From positions 992,001 to 1,056,000 of the forward strand of contig NZ_CP018076.1 of NCBI RefSeq assembly GCF_001886735.1: a stretch of 64,000 bases of DNA, given 5' to 3'. This document shows, one piece after another, positions 1 through 9,461 of this stretch. Below the pieces are notes generated by a model. That model was given only the letters and a program-made list of their open reading frames with translations. It had not been told where the DNA came from and did not search any database. The stretch is from Sulfitobacter alexandrii. Its GTDB lineage: Bacteria > Pseudomonadota > Alphaproteobacteria > Rhodobacterales > Rhodobacteraceae. Made by a program: the position numbers and the translations under genes. Every line of letters begins with the position of its first letter. Within the stretch, counting starts at the first letter, position 1.

Positions 1-1735
1 TGTCGCGGACCGCGCCGAAGTCGTCCTCGATGAAAAGTGTGATGTCCCCGGTGACCATGTCGGTCTCGCGCCGGCGAATGTGGCTTTCCGGGCGCAGTTC
101 CTCGGTTTCCCAAGGCGGGGCCGCGGTCGGCGGTTCGAACCTGTGTTCGTCGCCGCCGGATGTCGGCCGCTGCGGCAGGTCGATGTGGCCGGCGCTCAGA
201 TCCAGTCGCGTGCGGGCCGGGCTGGGCCAGATCAGCGGCCAGTAGGCATCCGAAATCGAGACACGCAGCCGGTGTCCCGCCGGCACGCGGTAGGCGACAT
301 GGTCGAGATCGAGCGTGATATCCACCGGCTCGCCCGGTGGCATCTCGCGCAGCGCCTCCGCATCCGCGCGGTGAGAAAGGTTCAGCACGCCGTAGGTGAT
401 CCGCGTGGCGGCCCCGTCCGGGTGGACGTGGTTCAGCCGGACGACGATCTGTGCCTGCGGCTGGTCGCTGGCAAGGGTCAGGGAGATCCGGGGCGCGCCG
501 ACGATATCCATGTCGTGCGCCGATGGCGCGCTGTCGAAGGTGGTGGAGAGCGCGTCATCGGCACGCTGGTCGCCGGGCAGTTCGGGGCCCAGCCAGATGG
601 CGCAGTATTCGCCAGCGTCGGCCCCGCAATGCGGCGGGGAAGACACGCGTGCCGCCAGCGGCGCGGCGTCGACGGCCAGACCGGCGTCCGTCAGGTGCAG
701 CCTGGAGGTGTCCAGATGTGCCGTCGCGCCCTCATGCTCGACGATCCAGCGGCCCGGTCTTTCAGCGTACCATGTCGCCGGACGCACGCCATCCATCAGG
801 TAGGCGCGGTAGTCAGGATCCGCCTCGACACCGGTGTCGATGTCCTTGAGCCAGCGGTCCCACCAGCGCAGCGCCTCCTGCAGGAAGCCGATGCGCGGTT
901 CGGGGATGGCGAAATGGGGATACTTGTGGACCCAGGGTCCGACGATGCCCTTGGCGCCCGGCAGCGCTTCGACCAGTTGCGGTACCGCGTTCTTGTAGCC
1001 GTCGCCCCAGCCGCCGATGGCCAGCACCTTCGCCTTGATGGCGCTGTAGTCCTCGATGACCGACCCGTGCCGCCAATAGGCATCGCGGCGCTGGTGCCGC
1101 AGCCAGACCGCCGGCAGGAACGGCTCCGCCTCGAGCCGTTCAAGCCACATCTCGCGCCAGTCCTCGCGCAGGGCCGGGTCCGGCGCGCGGCTGGAATAGG
1201 ACCACATGGTCGCCCCCCAGCCCAGGTTCTCGTTCAGCAGGCAGCCGCCCTTGTAATGAATATCGTCGGCAAAGCGGTCCACGGTCGAGCACAGGGTGAC
1301 CACGGCCTTGAGCGGCTCGGGCGCCAGCGCCGCGACCTGAAGGCCGTTGAAACCGCCCCAGCTGATCCCCATCATGCCCACGTTGCCGTTGCACCAGGGC
1401 TGGGCCGCCAGCCAGTTGATCACTTCCACCGCATCGGCCTGTTCCTGTGCGGTGTACTCGTCCTCCATCAGGCCCTCGCTGTCGCCATTCCCGCGCATGT
1501 CCACGCGCAGGCAGGCATAGCCGCGTTCCGCGAACCACGGATGCGTCAGGGCATCGCGGGCGCAGGTGCCGTCCCGCTTTCGGTAGGGCAGGTATTCTAG
1601 GATCACCGGAACGGGGTCGTCCTTGGCATCCACCGGTCGCCACATCCGGGCGGACAGGCGGCACCCGTCGGATAATGTGATGCCGAAGTCGGGATCTTCG
1701 GCGACGTCGCGGAGGCTGTTCTGGGGGCTGTTCAT
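1..1735 (-). CDS. CocE/NonD family hydrolase (S15 peptidase-like), 3' end missing
   Basis: The frame is open on the minus strand from an ATG at 1735 to the left edge, about 578 codons, so the C-terminus lies outside the window. An in-frame ATG at 1747 is an alternative start. The N-terminal half is an alpha/beta hydrolase. The nucleophile motif GISWGG is near residues 123-128 (Ser125). An Asp in GGWGDGY (about 245) and a His in GPWVHKYPH (about 270) complete the triad typical of cocaine-esterase/X-Pro dipeptidyl-peptidase relatives. The second half is the beta-sandwich C-terminal domain of this family. These enzymes hydrolyse esters or amides; the substrate cannot be read from sequence. The gene is divergent from the adhesin operon and shows no obvious link to it. 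Large plus-strand open frames over the same DNA are antisense shadows. Confidence 0.9.
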   Translation of the reverse strand, partial: MNSPQNSLRDVAEDPDFGITLSDGCRLSARMWRPVDAKDDPVPVILEYLPYRKRDGTCARDALTHPWFAERGYACLRVDMRGNGDSEGLMEDEYTAQEQADAVEVINWLAAQPWCNGNVGMMGISWGGFNGLQVAALAPEPLKAVVTLCSTVDRFADDIHYKGGCLLNENLGWGATMWSYSSRAPDPALREDWREMWLERLEAEPFLPAVWLRHQRRDAYWRHGSVIEDYSAIKAKVLAIGGWGDGYKNAVPQLVEALPGAKGIVGPWVHKYPHFAIPEPRIGFLQEALRWWDRWLKDIDTGVEADPDYRAYLMDGVRPATWYAERPGRWIVEHEGATAHLDTSRLHLTDAGLAVDAAPLAARVSSPPHCGADAGEYCAIWLGPELPGDQRADDALSTTFDSAPSAHDMDIVGAPRISLTLASDQPQAQIVVRLNHVHPDGAATRITYGVLNLSHRADAEALREMPPGEPVDITLDLDHVAYRVPAGHRLRVSISDAYWPLIWPSPARTRLDLSAGHIDLPQRPTSGGDEHRFEPPTAAPPWETEELRPESHIRRRETDMVTGDITLFIEDDFGAVRD

Positions 1736-1747
1736 GTCGTGAGACAT

Positions 1748-2047
1748 TCGCGTGTAGGCGGAATTTGTCAACTGTTGCCGGAATGTCGACGGTTCCTGTG
1801 CGCCTGCAATTGTCGTTATGTGAAAAGCGGTTATCCAAAAAGGGTGACCGGATTTGTGTCAGTTGCCGACACACGCCCTGGTTGAAAGTGCAGAATGTGG
1901 CAAAAAAATGTCTAGTTTCGAACGATTTTTGCGAGTATCCGGAAGGCATTACAGGCACGGGTACGGACGATTGAACGGCCGACGCGGGCAATATCAATAA
2001 CAGAAGCTCCGCGCAGAACGAGAGCTTCGAGGTAGAGTGGTGGTGCT
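1748..2047. other. Divergent intergenic region between hydrolase and adhesin genes
   Basis: This 300-base gap separates two divergent genes and is clearly more AT-rich than its flanks (for example around 1790-1940). It must carry the promoters of both transcription units. A TTGACA-like hexamer on the minus strand lies near 1765-1770, just upstream of the hydrolase. I see no convincing small gene, no RNA family and no perfect dyad. The adhesin start at 2048 is preceded by a GAGGTAGAG stretch that can act as ribosome binding site. Confidence 0.5.
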
Positions 2048-5000
2048 ATGAAAGCGATTGATTTCGTCGTCCGCGATCAAGCGGGCGGATTGCGACGTGG
2101 TGTTGTGTCACAAGACACGAAAGCCCATGTCATCGAGGCCGGAACGGGCCAGGAAATTTCCCTCAATCTCAGACAGACGGACCTTGCCGGCCAGCAGCGC
2201 GCGGGCAATGACCTTTTGCTGACGCTGGCGGACGGGCGGGTCATCACGGTCCAGAACTACTTCAACGCGGATGGTGCCGCGAACCGGCTGTTCATCTCGG
2301 CCGATGGCTATCTGAACGAGGTCACGCTGGTCGACGGCGGCGACGGTACCCTCTACGCCCAATACGGGCCGACCGAGGCCTGGGGCAAGTGGAGCCCGTC
2401 GGACGACCTGATCTTCCTTGGCCGTACCGAAGTGGCCGAAGCGGCGGCCGCGGCCGACGACGAAGTTTCGATGTTCGCCGCGCCGCTGCTCGGCGGCGGC
2501 CTTCTGGGCGGCGGCGCAGGGGCCATCGCGGCGGCGGCAGGCGGCGCCGCGGTTCTCGGCGGGCTCGGCGGCGGCACCTCGGACGGGGGCAACAACGCGG
2601 GCGAAGGGACCGGCGGCACCGGCGGCGGCACCGGGCCGGCGGCGCCCTACGTCAACGACGCGGACAGTTCCAGCGACATCGGCGGTGATGGCGCGGACGA
2701 ACAGGTGATCATCACCGGCGGCGGCGAGCCGGGAAGCCATGTCGTCGTGATCCTCGGGGATCAGCGCATCGAGACCGTGATCGACGAGGACGGCGTATTC
2801 GAAGCCGTGTTCGAGGACGAGACATTCCCGCCGGACGGCACCTACGAGGCCGAGGTGATCGTGACCACCGAGGGCGAGGACACGGTGCTGGACGGCCCGG
2901 AATACGTGATCGACACCACGCCGCCGCAGATCGAGGTGACCTCCGGCACGCAGTCGGTCGAGGATTTCTTCAACGCGGAGGGATTCAACGACGGTGTCAC
3001 CATCACGGGCACGGGCACGGGCGAGGCGGGGGCCGCGGTCGTCGTGACCATCGCCGGGATCGAACAGGCCACCACCGTGGCCGAGGACGGGACATGGTCC
3101 GTCACCTGGGAGCAGGGCACGCTTGACGCAGGCGAATACACCACGGACGTGACGATCTGGACCTCAGACGCCTTTGGCAACACGACCACGATTGCTGATG
3201 TGCTGGTGGTGGATACGGTGATCAACCTGACCATCGACAGCGACCTGGTCGGGGGGGACGGTGTGATCAACGCGGCGGAACATGCCGAAGGCGTGACCGT
3301 GACCGGCACGGCGGATGCCGGCGCCAGCGTGGAAGTGACCCTGGGCAGCGGTACCCGCATCGTCACCGCGACGGCCGAGGGGACATGGAGCGCGGTTTTC
3401 GAGGCGGGCGAGATGCCGGTGGGGGAAACCACCGCGACCATCACGGCCACGGCGACCGACCAGTACGGCAACACGACGACGACCGGCGGCGACGTCCGCA
3501 TCGACACGATCGCGCCGGAGATCGCGGTCACCAGCGGCACGCAGTCCGTCAACGACTTCTTCAATGCCAGCAGCTTTGCGGACGGGGTCACCCTGACCGG
3601 CACCGGTGAGGCGGGCGCGTCGGTCGAGGTCACGATTGCCGGGATCGCGCAGACGACGACCGTGGCGCAGGACGGGACGTGGTCTGTCACCTGGCCCGCG
3701 GGTACGCTGGAGACCGGTGAATACAGCACCGACGTTCAGATCGTCACCGCTGACGCCTATGGCAACACGACCACCGTGTCCGACGTGCTGGTGGTCGATA
3801 CCGTCACCGACGTGACCATCGACACCGACAGTGTCGAGGGCGATGGCATCGTGAACGGGGCGGAGCGTCTGGACGGCGTGACGCTGACCGGGACAGCGCA
3901 GCCGGGGGCGACCGTCATGGTGACGTTCGGGACCGGAACGCGGCAGGCCACGGTCGATGCGAACGGTGACTGGACCTGCGATTTTCCGATGGCCGAGGTG
4001 CCCTCGGGAGAAGTGAGCGCGCCGGTGACCGCCATCGCGACGGACGGTTTCGGCAACAGTTCGACCGTGACCGGCGAGGTCGAGATCGACACGCTGGTGC
4101 GCGACTTCGGCTTCACCGGGACCACCGGCGGCGCGGACGGGGTGATCAACATCGAGGAGGCCCGTCAGGATCTGGTGATGACCGGGACAACCGAACCCGG
4201 TTCGTCGGTGCTTGTCACGCTGGGCGGGGCCACCCATGCGGCGACGGTCGACACGAACGGCAACTGGACCGTCACATTCGCGTCCTCCGAAATTCCGGGC
4301 GGGGCGCAGACCGCCGTCATGACCGCCGTTGCCACCGACGCCGCAGGCAACGTGGAGACGATCACGCAGAACGTCGAGATAGACCGCGACGCGGGGATCC
4401 TCACGATCTCTCCCGCGCCGGTCGAGGGCGACGACGTGGTGAACGCGGCCGAGGCGAGCGATGGCGTGGTCTTGACGGGCACCTCGACGCCAGGCGCTCA
4501 GGTGACCGTCACGCTGGCGGGGGTCAGCCACACGGTGACCACCGACGCGGCGGGCAACTGGACGGCGCAGTTCGCCGTGCACGAGGTCGCGCCGGGCGAT
4601 TACCTTGCCGACATCCACGCCACGACGACCGACAGCGCGGGCAACGTTCTGGAAGCCGTGGACAGTGTCGCGGTCGATACCCGTGTCGACAACCTCGCCG
4701 TCCACGCCGACCGGGTCGAAGGCGATGGTGTCATCAACGGGTTGGAGCGGACCGGTGGCGGCGGCGTGCAGATCACCGGGACGACCGAAGTGGGCTCCAC
4801 CTCGGTCGTGGTGACGCTGAACGGCGTTGCAGTGAACGCCGCGGTGGACGCCAACGGCAACTGGATCGCGGAATATGCGCCCAGCCAGATCGCGCAGGGC
4901 ACCTACGATGCCGCCGTTTCGGTGCAGGCCACGGACGCGGCGGGCAATACCGCCACCGTGACCGACACCATCCGTGTCGACACCGAAGTGATGCCGCTGA

Positions 5001-5848
5001 CCATGACCGATACGGGGGGCGGACCCGACAACGTGGCGTCGGCGGCCGAAGCGGCCACCGGCATCGATCTGAGCGGCCAGGTGGAGGCGGGCTCCACCGT
5101 CGTGGTGACCTTCGACGGGGTGAACCACACCGCCGCGGTGGATGCGGCCGGCAACTGGGCGCTGACCATCCCGCCCGCGGCGATCCGCAACGGCACCTAC
5201 GACGCCGCGATCGTCGTGACCGCGACAGACGCCGTCGGGAACGTCGACACCCTGTCGGACACGCTGGCGATCGACACCGACGCGCCCGAGGGGCCGGTCA
5301 TCGCCTCCTACACGCGTGACGGGGACGGCATCCGGGGCATCTCGACCGATATCAACGACGATCTGGTCGAGATCCATCAGGTCAATGGCAACGGAACGGT
5401 CAGCGAGGTCGACGCGACCTCGGTCGACATTCCGCAGATCGGCGAGACGAACTTCCAGTTCGGCGCGCAGGTGCCGGACGGTTCGCACCTTGTCATCACC
5501 GCCACGGATGCCGCGGGCAATTCATCTGGCACCTACGTCGTGCTGGACGACGAGTCGGTCAATTCCGAAGTCTCGCTGAACGCCGACGTGCTCGGCGGTT
5601 TCAATATCGAGACCATCGACCTGAGCTTTGCCGAGGAGGGCAACCTCACGATCGACGAGGCGACCCTGCTGGACCTGTCGTCGAACACCAACGAGCTTCG
5701 GATCGACGGGGGGAGCGACGATACCGTGACCGTCACCGGGGCGGTGCGCGCCGGTTCGACCGTCCGCGACGGCCAGACCTACGACATCTACACCTTGGGC
5801 GAGGAGGGCACGCTTTACATCGACGACGATGTAACGGTGGTGATCTGA
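2048..5848 (+). CDS. BapA-like surface adhesin with tandem Ig-like domains, type I secretion substrate
   Basis: A 1266-residue acidic protein. Residues 1 to about 130 resemble the BapA prefix domain (a beta-rich segment before the repeats). A Gly/Ala-rich linker follows (about 145-200). Then come nine tandem Ig-like domains of roughly 98 residues, each with a core like GVTLTGTAEPGASV, a TDAAGN-type turn and a closing VDT strand, and a divergent tenth unit. Domains 2-3 and 4-5 form a duplicated pair: both pairs open with TSGTQSV.DFFNA. The last ~60 residues (GSDDTVTVTGAV through DDDVTVVI) fit an uncleaved C-terminal type I secretion signal. There is no N-terminal signal peptide, as expected for this route. 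The following three genes encode a dedicated TolC/ABC/HlyD exporter. Likely role: cell-surface or biofilm adhesin, by analogy with Bap/LapA-type proteins; no lapG/lapD homologue is seen here. Confidence 0.88.
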   Translation: MKAIDFVVRDQAGGLRRGVVSQDTKAHVIEAGTGQEISLNLRQTDLAGQQRAGNDLLLTLADGRVITVQNYFNADGAANRLFISADGYLNEVTLVDGGDGTLYAQYGPTEAWGKWSPSDDLIFLGRTEVAEAAAAADDEVSMFAAPLLGGGLLGGGAGAIAAAAGGAAVLGGLGGGTSDGGNNAGEGTGGTGGGTGPAAPYVNDADSSSDIGGDGADEQVIITGGGEPGSHVVVILGDQRIETVIDEDGVFEAVFEDETFPPDGTYEAEVIVTTEGEDTVLDGPEYVIDTTPPQIEVTSGTQSVEDFFNAEGFNDGVTITGTGTGEAGAAVVVTIAGIEQATTVAEDGTWSVTWEQGTLDAGEYTTDVTIWTSDAFGNTTTIADVLVVDTVINLTIDSDLVGGDGVINAAEHAEGVTVTGTADAGASVEVTLGSGTRIVTATAEGTWSAVFEAGEMPVGETTATITATATDQYGNTTTTGGDVRIDTIAPEIAVTSGTQSVNDFFNASSFADGVTLTGTGEAGASVEVTIAGIAQTTTVAQDGTWSVTWPAGTLETGEYSTDVQIVTADAYGNTTTVSDVLVVDTVTDVTIDTDSVEGDGIVNGAERLDGVTLTGTAQPGATVMVTFGTGTRQATVDANGDWTCDFPMAEVPSGEVSAPVTAIATDGFGNSSTVTGEVEIDTLVRDFGFTGTTGGADGVINIEEARQDLVMTGTTEPGSSVLVTLGGATHAATVDTNGNWTVTFASSEIPGGAQTAVMTAVATDAAGNVETITQNVEIDRDAGILTISPAPVEGDDVVNAAEASDGVVLTGTSTPGAQVTVTLAGVSHTVTTDAAGNWTAQFAVHEVAPGDYLADIHATTTDSAGNVLEAVDSVAVDTRVDNLAVHADRVEGDGVINGLERTGGGGVQITGTTEVGSTSVVVTLNGVAVNAAVDANGNWIAEYAPSQIAQGTYDAAVSVQATDAAGNTATVTDTIRVDTEVMPLTMTDTGGGPDNVASAAEAATGIDLSGQVEAGSTVVVTFDGVNHTAAVDAAGNWALTIPPAAIRNGTYDAAIVVTATDAVGNVDTLSDTLAIDTDAPEGPVIASYTRDGDGIRGISTDINDDLVEIHQVNGNGTVSEVDATSVDIPQIGETNFQFGAQVPDGSHLVITATDAAGNSSGTYVVLDDESVNSEVSLNADVLGGFNIETIDLSFAEEGNLTIDEATLLDLSSNTNELRIDGGSDDTVTVTGAVRAGSTVRDGQTYDIYTLGEEGTLYIDDDVTVVI

Positions 5849-5922
5849 GCCGACTGAGGACAAGGCAGGCGCGGGCGGCGAATGACCCGCGCCCCTGAAA
5901 TACCGGCGATCGAGGGCAGGGC

Positions 5923-7245
5923 ATGGCATTTGGGATAAGAGGGGCGTTCGGGGTCTGCGCGGTCGCGGTCACCCTGTCGGGATGCCTGTCCGATATCGGG
6001 GACGGCTGGCCGGCGACCGGCCTCGTCACCCGCGGCCGGTCGGCCGATCCGCTCGCCCCCGCACTGGGCGGCCCGGCAGACCTTGCGAATGAGCAGAGCC
6101 ACATCATCGCCGGCCTTGCCGGTCGACGGACGCTCCTGCCGCCGGGCAGCAGCTTCGACGAGGTGGCCAAGGCGGTGCTGGCCGCCAACGCCCGCACCGC
6201 GGAGGCCGAACTGCGGGCCGCACGCCTGCGTTCGGTGGCGGCGAGCAAGAACTGGCTGCCGCGGATCGGGCCCGACATCAGCCTCGGGTCGCTCGGGTCG
6301 CTTGTCGCGAACCTCGTGGTGGACCAGGTTTTGTTCGACAACGGTCGCCGCAAGGGGGAGCGCGAATTCGCCGTCGCGGACGTGGAGGTCGCGGCGGTCA
6401 ACCTTGCCGCCGATACCAACACCCGCGTGCACACGGGGCTGACGCTGTACCTCGCCGCAGCCGAAGCGCGGGAGAAGGCGGCCCTATCGGATGCCGCCCT
6501 TAGCGACATGGGCCAATTCGAATACATCATGAACGAGCGGGTGCGTGGCGGTGTCTCGGACATGTCCGACCTCACGATCCTGCGTCAGAAGCTGGCCGAG
6601 ATCCGTGCGGCCCGGACGGCGAATGCCGAACTGGCGGCCACGTCGGTCGCCGAACTGAATGCGATGTCGGTCCGCCCTCTCGGTGATCTGCGGGGCCTGC
6701 CCGATATCGAGGTGGACGCGACCGCGGCGCGGCCTCTTGCGGTGGTGCTTGCCGAGGCCGAGAAAACCCGCGCCATCGCCCGCGCGAAGGTGGAGCTCGC
6801 GGGCCTTCTGCCCGGCCTGTCCGCCGGGGGCACGGTCGGTGACAGTACCAACGTCGGGCTGCGCGTCACGTCGGACAGCCTCATCGGGTTCGGCACCTCT
6901 GACAGCCTGCAGGCCATCGAAGCCGCGCGCGAGGCGGCGGAACGCCGGGTCGCCCAGACCAGCGAAGACACGAACCGGACCCTGAAAAAGCTGGAAAGCC
7001 GGATCGCCGCCAAGACCCGGCAAGCGGAAGAGGCCGCGCGGCTCACGGCGCAGGCGCGGGCGAACCTCGACCTCTTCCAGCAGCAGTACGACGCGGGCCA
7101 GCGGCAGGTCATGGACGTGGTCGGCGTCTACGAGACCTTCTCCCGCCAGCAGCAGGCACAGGTGACGCTGAAGTACGATGCCCTGCGGCTGCGGATCGAG
7201 ATGGCAAATATCCTTGGCCTACTGGCGGACGGGGATCGGATTTGA
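5923..7245 (+). CDS. TolC family outer-membrane channel of type I secretion system
   Basis: A 440-residue outer-membrane factor with an N-terminal lipoprotein-type signal (lipobox LSGC near residue 20). The body alternates long alpha-helical segments rich in Ala, Glu and Arg with short strands, as in TolC/LapE-type outer-membrane efflux proteins. Helical stretches such as AEAREKAALSDAAL and RVAQTSEDTNRTLKKLESR belong to the two OEP repeats. It sits 74 bases after the adhesin gene, and its TGA overlaps the TTG start of the ABC gene. Its inferred job is the exit duct that passes the adhesin through the outer membrane. Confidence 0.88.
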   Translation: MAFGIRGAFGVCAVAVTLSGCLSDIGDGWPATGLVTRGRSADPLAPALGGPADLANEQSHIIAGLAGRRTLLPPGSSFDEVAKAVLAANARTAEAELRAARLRSVAASKNWLPRIGPDISLGSLGSLVANLVVDQVLFDNGRRKGEREFAVADVEVAAVNLAADTNTRVHTGLTLYLAAAEAREKAALSDAALSDMGQFEYIMNERVRGGVSDMSDLTILRQKLAEIRAARTANAELAATSVAELNAMSVRPLGDLRGLPDIEVDATAARPLAVVLAEAEKTRAIARAKVELAGLLPGLSAGGTVGDSTNVGLRVTSDSLIGFGTSDSLQAIEAAREAAERRVAQTSEDTNRTLKKLESRIAAKTRQAEEAARLTAQARANLDLFQQQYDAGQRQVMDVVGVYETFSRQQQAQVTLKYDALRLRIEMANILGLLADGDRI

Positions 7246-9461
7246 CCCGCAAACGCGCCCTGACGCTGACCATCAGCAACGGCGGTGCGTCGCGCCGCGC
7301 GGTCGCGCCTCCGGCGCGCGCGGACAACGCCAACCGGTTCGAAGACCGGATTTCCGCCCGCGCGGAACTGGCGGCGACATATGCCGGACTGCTCGGCGTC
7401 GACGCGGTGGCACGCGACCTTTTCGAAAGCATCGGCGCAAGAACCGGCACCGGACGTGGACGGGCAGAGGAAGCGCAGGCGATCTGCCACGGACTGAAGG
7501 AGCTCGGCCTGCTGGCGCAGGTTTCGGAAGTGACATCGCCCATGCCCGCGCTCTGGCCCGCGCTGGCCTACATGACTTCGGGTCAGGTGGTTCTGGTGCT
7601 GGGGCAGTCCCGGGACGAGCTGACAATCTACGACCGGACATGCACCGACCATCGCGCGCAGGTTCCGCTTGCCGAGTTCGCGCCCTTTTTCGGGGGCATC
7701 GTCGTGCGGGCCGAGGCGTCCCTGCGAAAGGTGGCGGAGACCCACAGGACAGAGACCCGACAGCCGCACTGGTTCTGGGGCCAGTTCGACCGGTTCCGGC
7801 GCCAGTTGGCCGAGGTCGCGCTCGGGTCGCTGGTGGCGAACCTTTTGGCGGTGGCCGTGGCGCTGTTTTCGCTGCAAGTCTACGACCGGGTGATCCCCCA
7901 CCAGTCCGAGGCGACGCTCTGGGTGCTGGCGGCGGGCGCGGGGCTGGCCCTGCTGATGGAGGCTTTCATCAAGATTGCCCGGGCGCGGCTCATGGATGGC
8001 GCCGGCCGGCAGATCGAGCTCGGTGTGCAGCGCATCCTGATGGGGCGGATCCTCGGCATGCGGTCGGATATCCCCGGGCAGGCGCCGCACCAGGTCTTCT
8101 CCGCAATGCGTGAGTTCGGGTCGGTCCGGGAATTCTTCACCGCCTCGACCGTGGGAACCCTTGCCGACCTGCCGTTCATCCTCGTGTTCCTGCTTCTCGT
8201 GGCCAGTATCGCGGGCAACGTCGTCTGGGTGCTGATCCTTGGCGGGATCCTGATGGTGGTGCCCGGCTTCGTCCTTCAGAAACGGATGATGCGCCTGACG
8301 CAGGAAACGCAGGGAGCATCGGCCAAGTCGTCGCGGCTGCTGCACGAGACGCTTTTCGAACTCGACACGCTCAAGACCCAGCGCGGCGAGGATCGGGTCA
8401 TGCGGCTGTGGTCCGAGTTGAACGCGCTGTCTGCGATGAAGTCGTCCGAGCAGCGCAGGCTGGCCTCGGTGCTGACTTTCTGGAGCCAGGGTGTCCAACA
8501 GGCGACCTATGTTGCCGCGGTCATCACCGGAACGTACCTCGTGTTCGCCGGGGAGTTCACGGTGGGATCGATCATCGCGGTCGGCATCCTGACCGGCCGC
8601 ACGCTGGCGCCGCTGACGCAACTCGCGGGGACGATGGCGCGCTGGGGCAACGTGAAATCCGCGCTCGACGGGCTGGAGGCGGTCGCGCAGGCACCGCAGG
8701 ACGCGGACTCAAGGCGCACCTACCTCAGACGCGAGACGCTGAGGGGTGATTTCGAGTTCCGCGACGTGACCTTCCGCTACGAGGAGGACGGTGCGCCCAT
8801 CGTCGATATCCGGGCGCTTGCGATCCGACCGGGCCAGAAGGTGGCCGTGCTGGGCGCCAACGGATCCGGTAAATCGTCCCTCCTGAAGCTGATGAGCGGT
8901 CTCTACGCGCCGGCCACGGGCAGGGTGATGATCGACGGCACGGACCTGAGCCAGATCGAGCCGCGCGATCTGCGGCGGCTGATCGGTTATCTGGGACAGG
9001 ACGTGCGCCTGTTCGCGGGCACCCTGCGCGACAATCTCAACCTGACCATGCTGGAACGGGACGATGCCCGGCTGATGCAGGCGCTCGAGTTCGCGGGCCT
9101 CGGGCCGTTCGTTCAGGCCCACCCCAAGGGTCTGGACCTCGAGATCAGGGACAGCGGCGCGGGGCTGAGCATCGGGCAGCGGCAGTCCGTGGGCTGGGCG
9201 CGGCTCTGGCTGCAGGATCCCCGGGTCTGCCTGCTTGACGAGCCGACCGCCGCGCTGGACCAGACACTCGAGGCGACACTCGTGGCGCGGCTGGGTGACT
9301 GGATGGCGCAGCGTACGGCGATCATCGCCACCCACCGCGCCCCGATCCTGGCGCTGACCGACCGGGCCATGCTGCTGCAGGCCGGGCGGATGACCGTCGA
9401 CGGCCCCCGCGACAAGGTTCTCGGCCACCTTGCCGGGCTCAACGGGGGACGTGCGGCATGA
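7242..9461 (+). CDS. Type I secretion ABC transporter (LapB-like, permease-ATPase with C39-like domain)
   Basis: A 739-residue fusion in the order N-terminal C39-like domain (about 40-150), six-helix membrane domain (about 185-470) and nucleotide-binding domain (about 500-730). The peptidase-like domain has no Cys where C39 enzymes carry theirs, so it should bind rather than cleave substrate, as in adhesin exporters. The ATPase shows Walker A GANGSGKSS near residue 540, signature LSIGQRQ, Walker B VCLLDEPTAALD and H-loop ATHR. The start chosen is TTG at 7242, which overlaps the TolC stop by four bases; no better-placed ATG exists. The gene is translationally linked to the next one through ATGA at 9458. 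Confidence 0.92.
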   Translation: MTRKRALTLTISNGGASRRAVAPPARADNANRFEDRISARAELAATYAGLLGVDAVARDLFESIGARTGTGRGRAEEAQAICHGLKELGLLAQVSEVTSPMPALWPALAYMTSGQVVLVLGQSRDELTIYDRTCTDHRAQVPLAEFAPFFGGIVVRAEASLRKVAETHRTETRQPHWFWGQFDRFRRQLAEVALGSLVANLLAVAVALFSLQVYDRVIPHQSEATLWVLAAGAGLALLMEAFIKIARARLMDGAGRQIELGVQRILMGRILGMRSDIPGQAPHQVFSAMREFGSVREFFTASTVGTLADLPFILVFLLLVASIAGNVVWVLILGGILMVVPGFVLQKRMMRLTQETQGASAKSSRLLHETLFELDTLKTQRGEDRVMRLWSELNALSAMKSSEQRRLASVLTFWSQGVQQATYVAAVITGTYLVFAGEFTVGSIIAVGILTGRTLAPLTQLAGTMARWGNVKSALDGLEAVAQAPQDADSRRTYLRRETLRGDFEFRDVTFRYEEDGAPIVDIRALAIRPGQKVAVLGANGSGKSSLLKLMSGLYAPATGRVMIDGTDLSQIEPRDLRRLIGYLGQDVRLFAGTLRDNLNLTMLERDDARLMQALEFAGLGPFVQAHPKGLDLEIRDSGAGLSIGQRQSVGWARLWLQDPRVCLLDEPTAALDQTLEATLVARLGDWMAQRTAIIATHRAPILALTDRAMLLQAGRMTVDGPRDKVLGHLAGLNGGRAA

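Noticed and set aside
80..1600. 506-codon plus-strand open frame at the left edge
   Set aside because: The opposite strand encodes a CocE/NonD hydrolase with a complete catalytic triad; this frame has no domain features.
3164..5488. 774-codon minus-strand open frame
   Set aside because: Antisense shadow of the adhesin repeats; composition follows from reversing Asp/Thr/Val codons.
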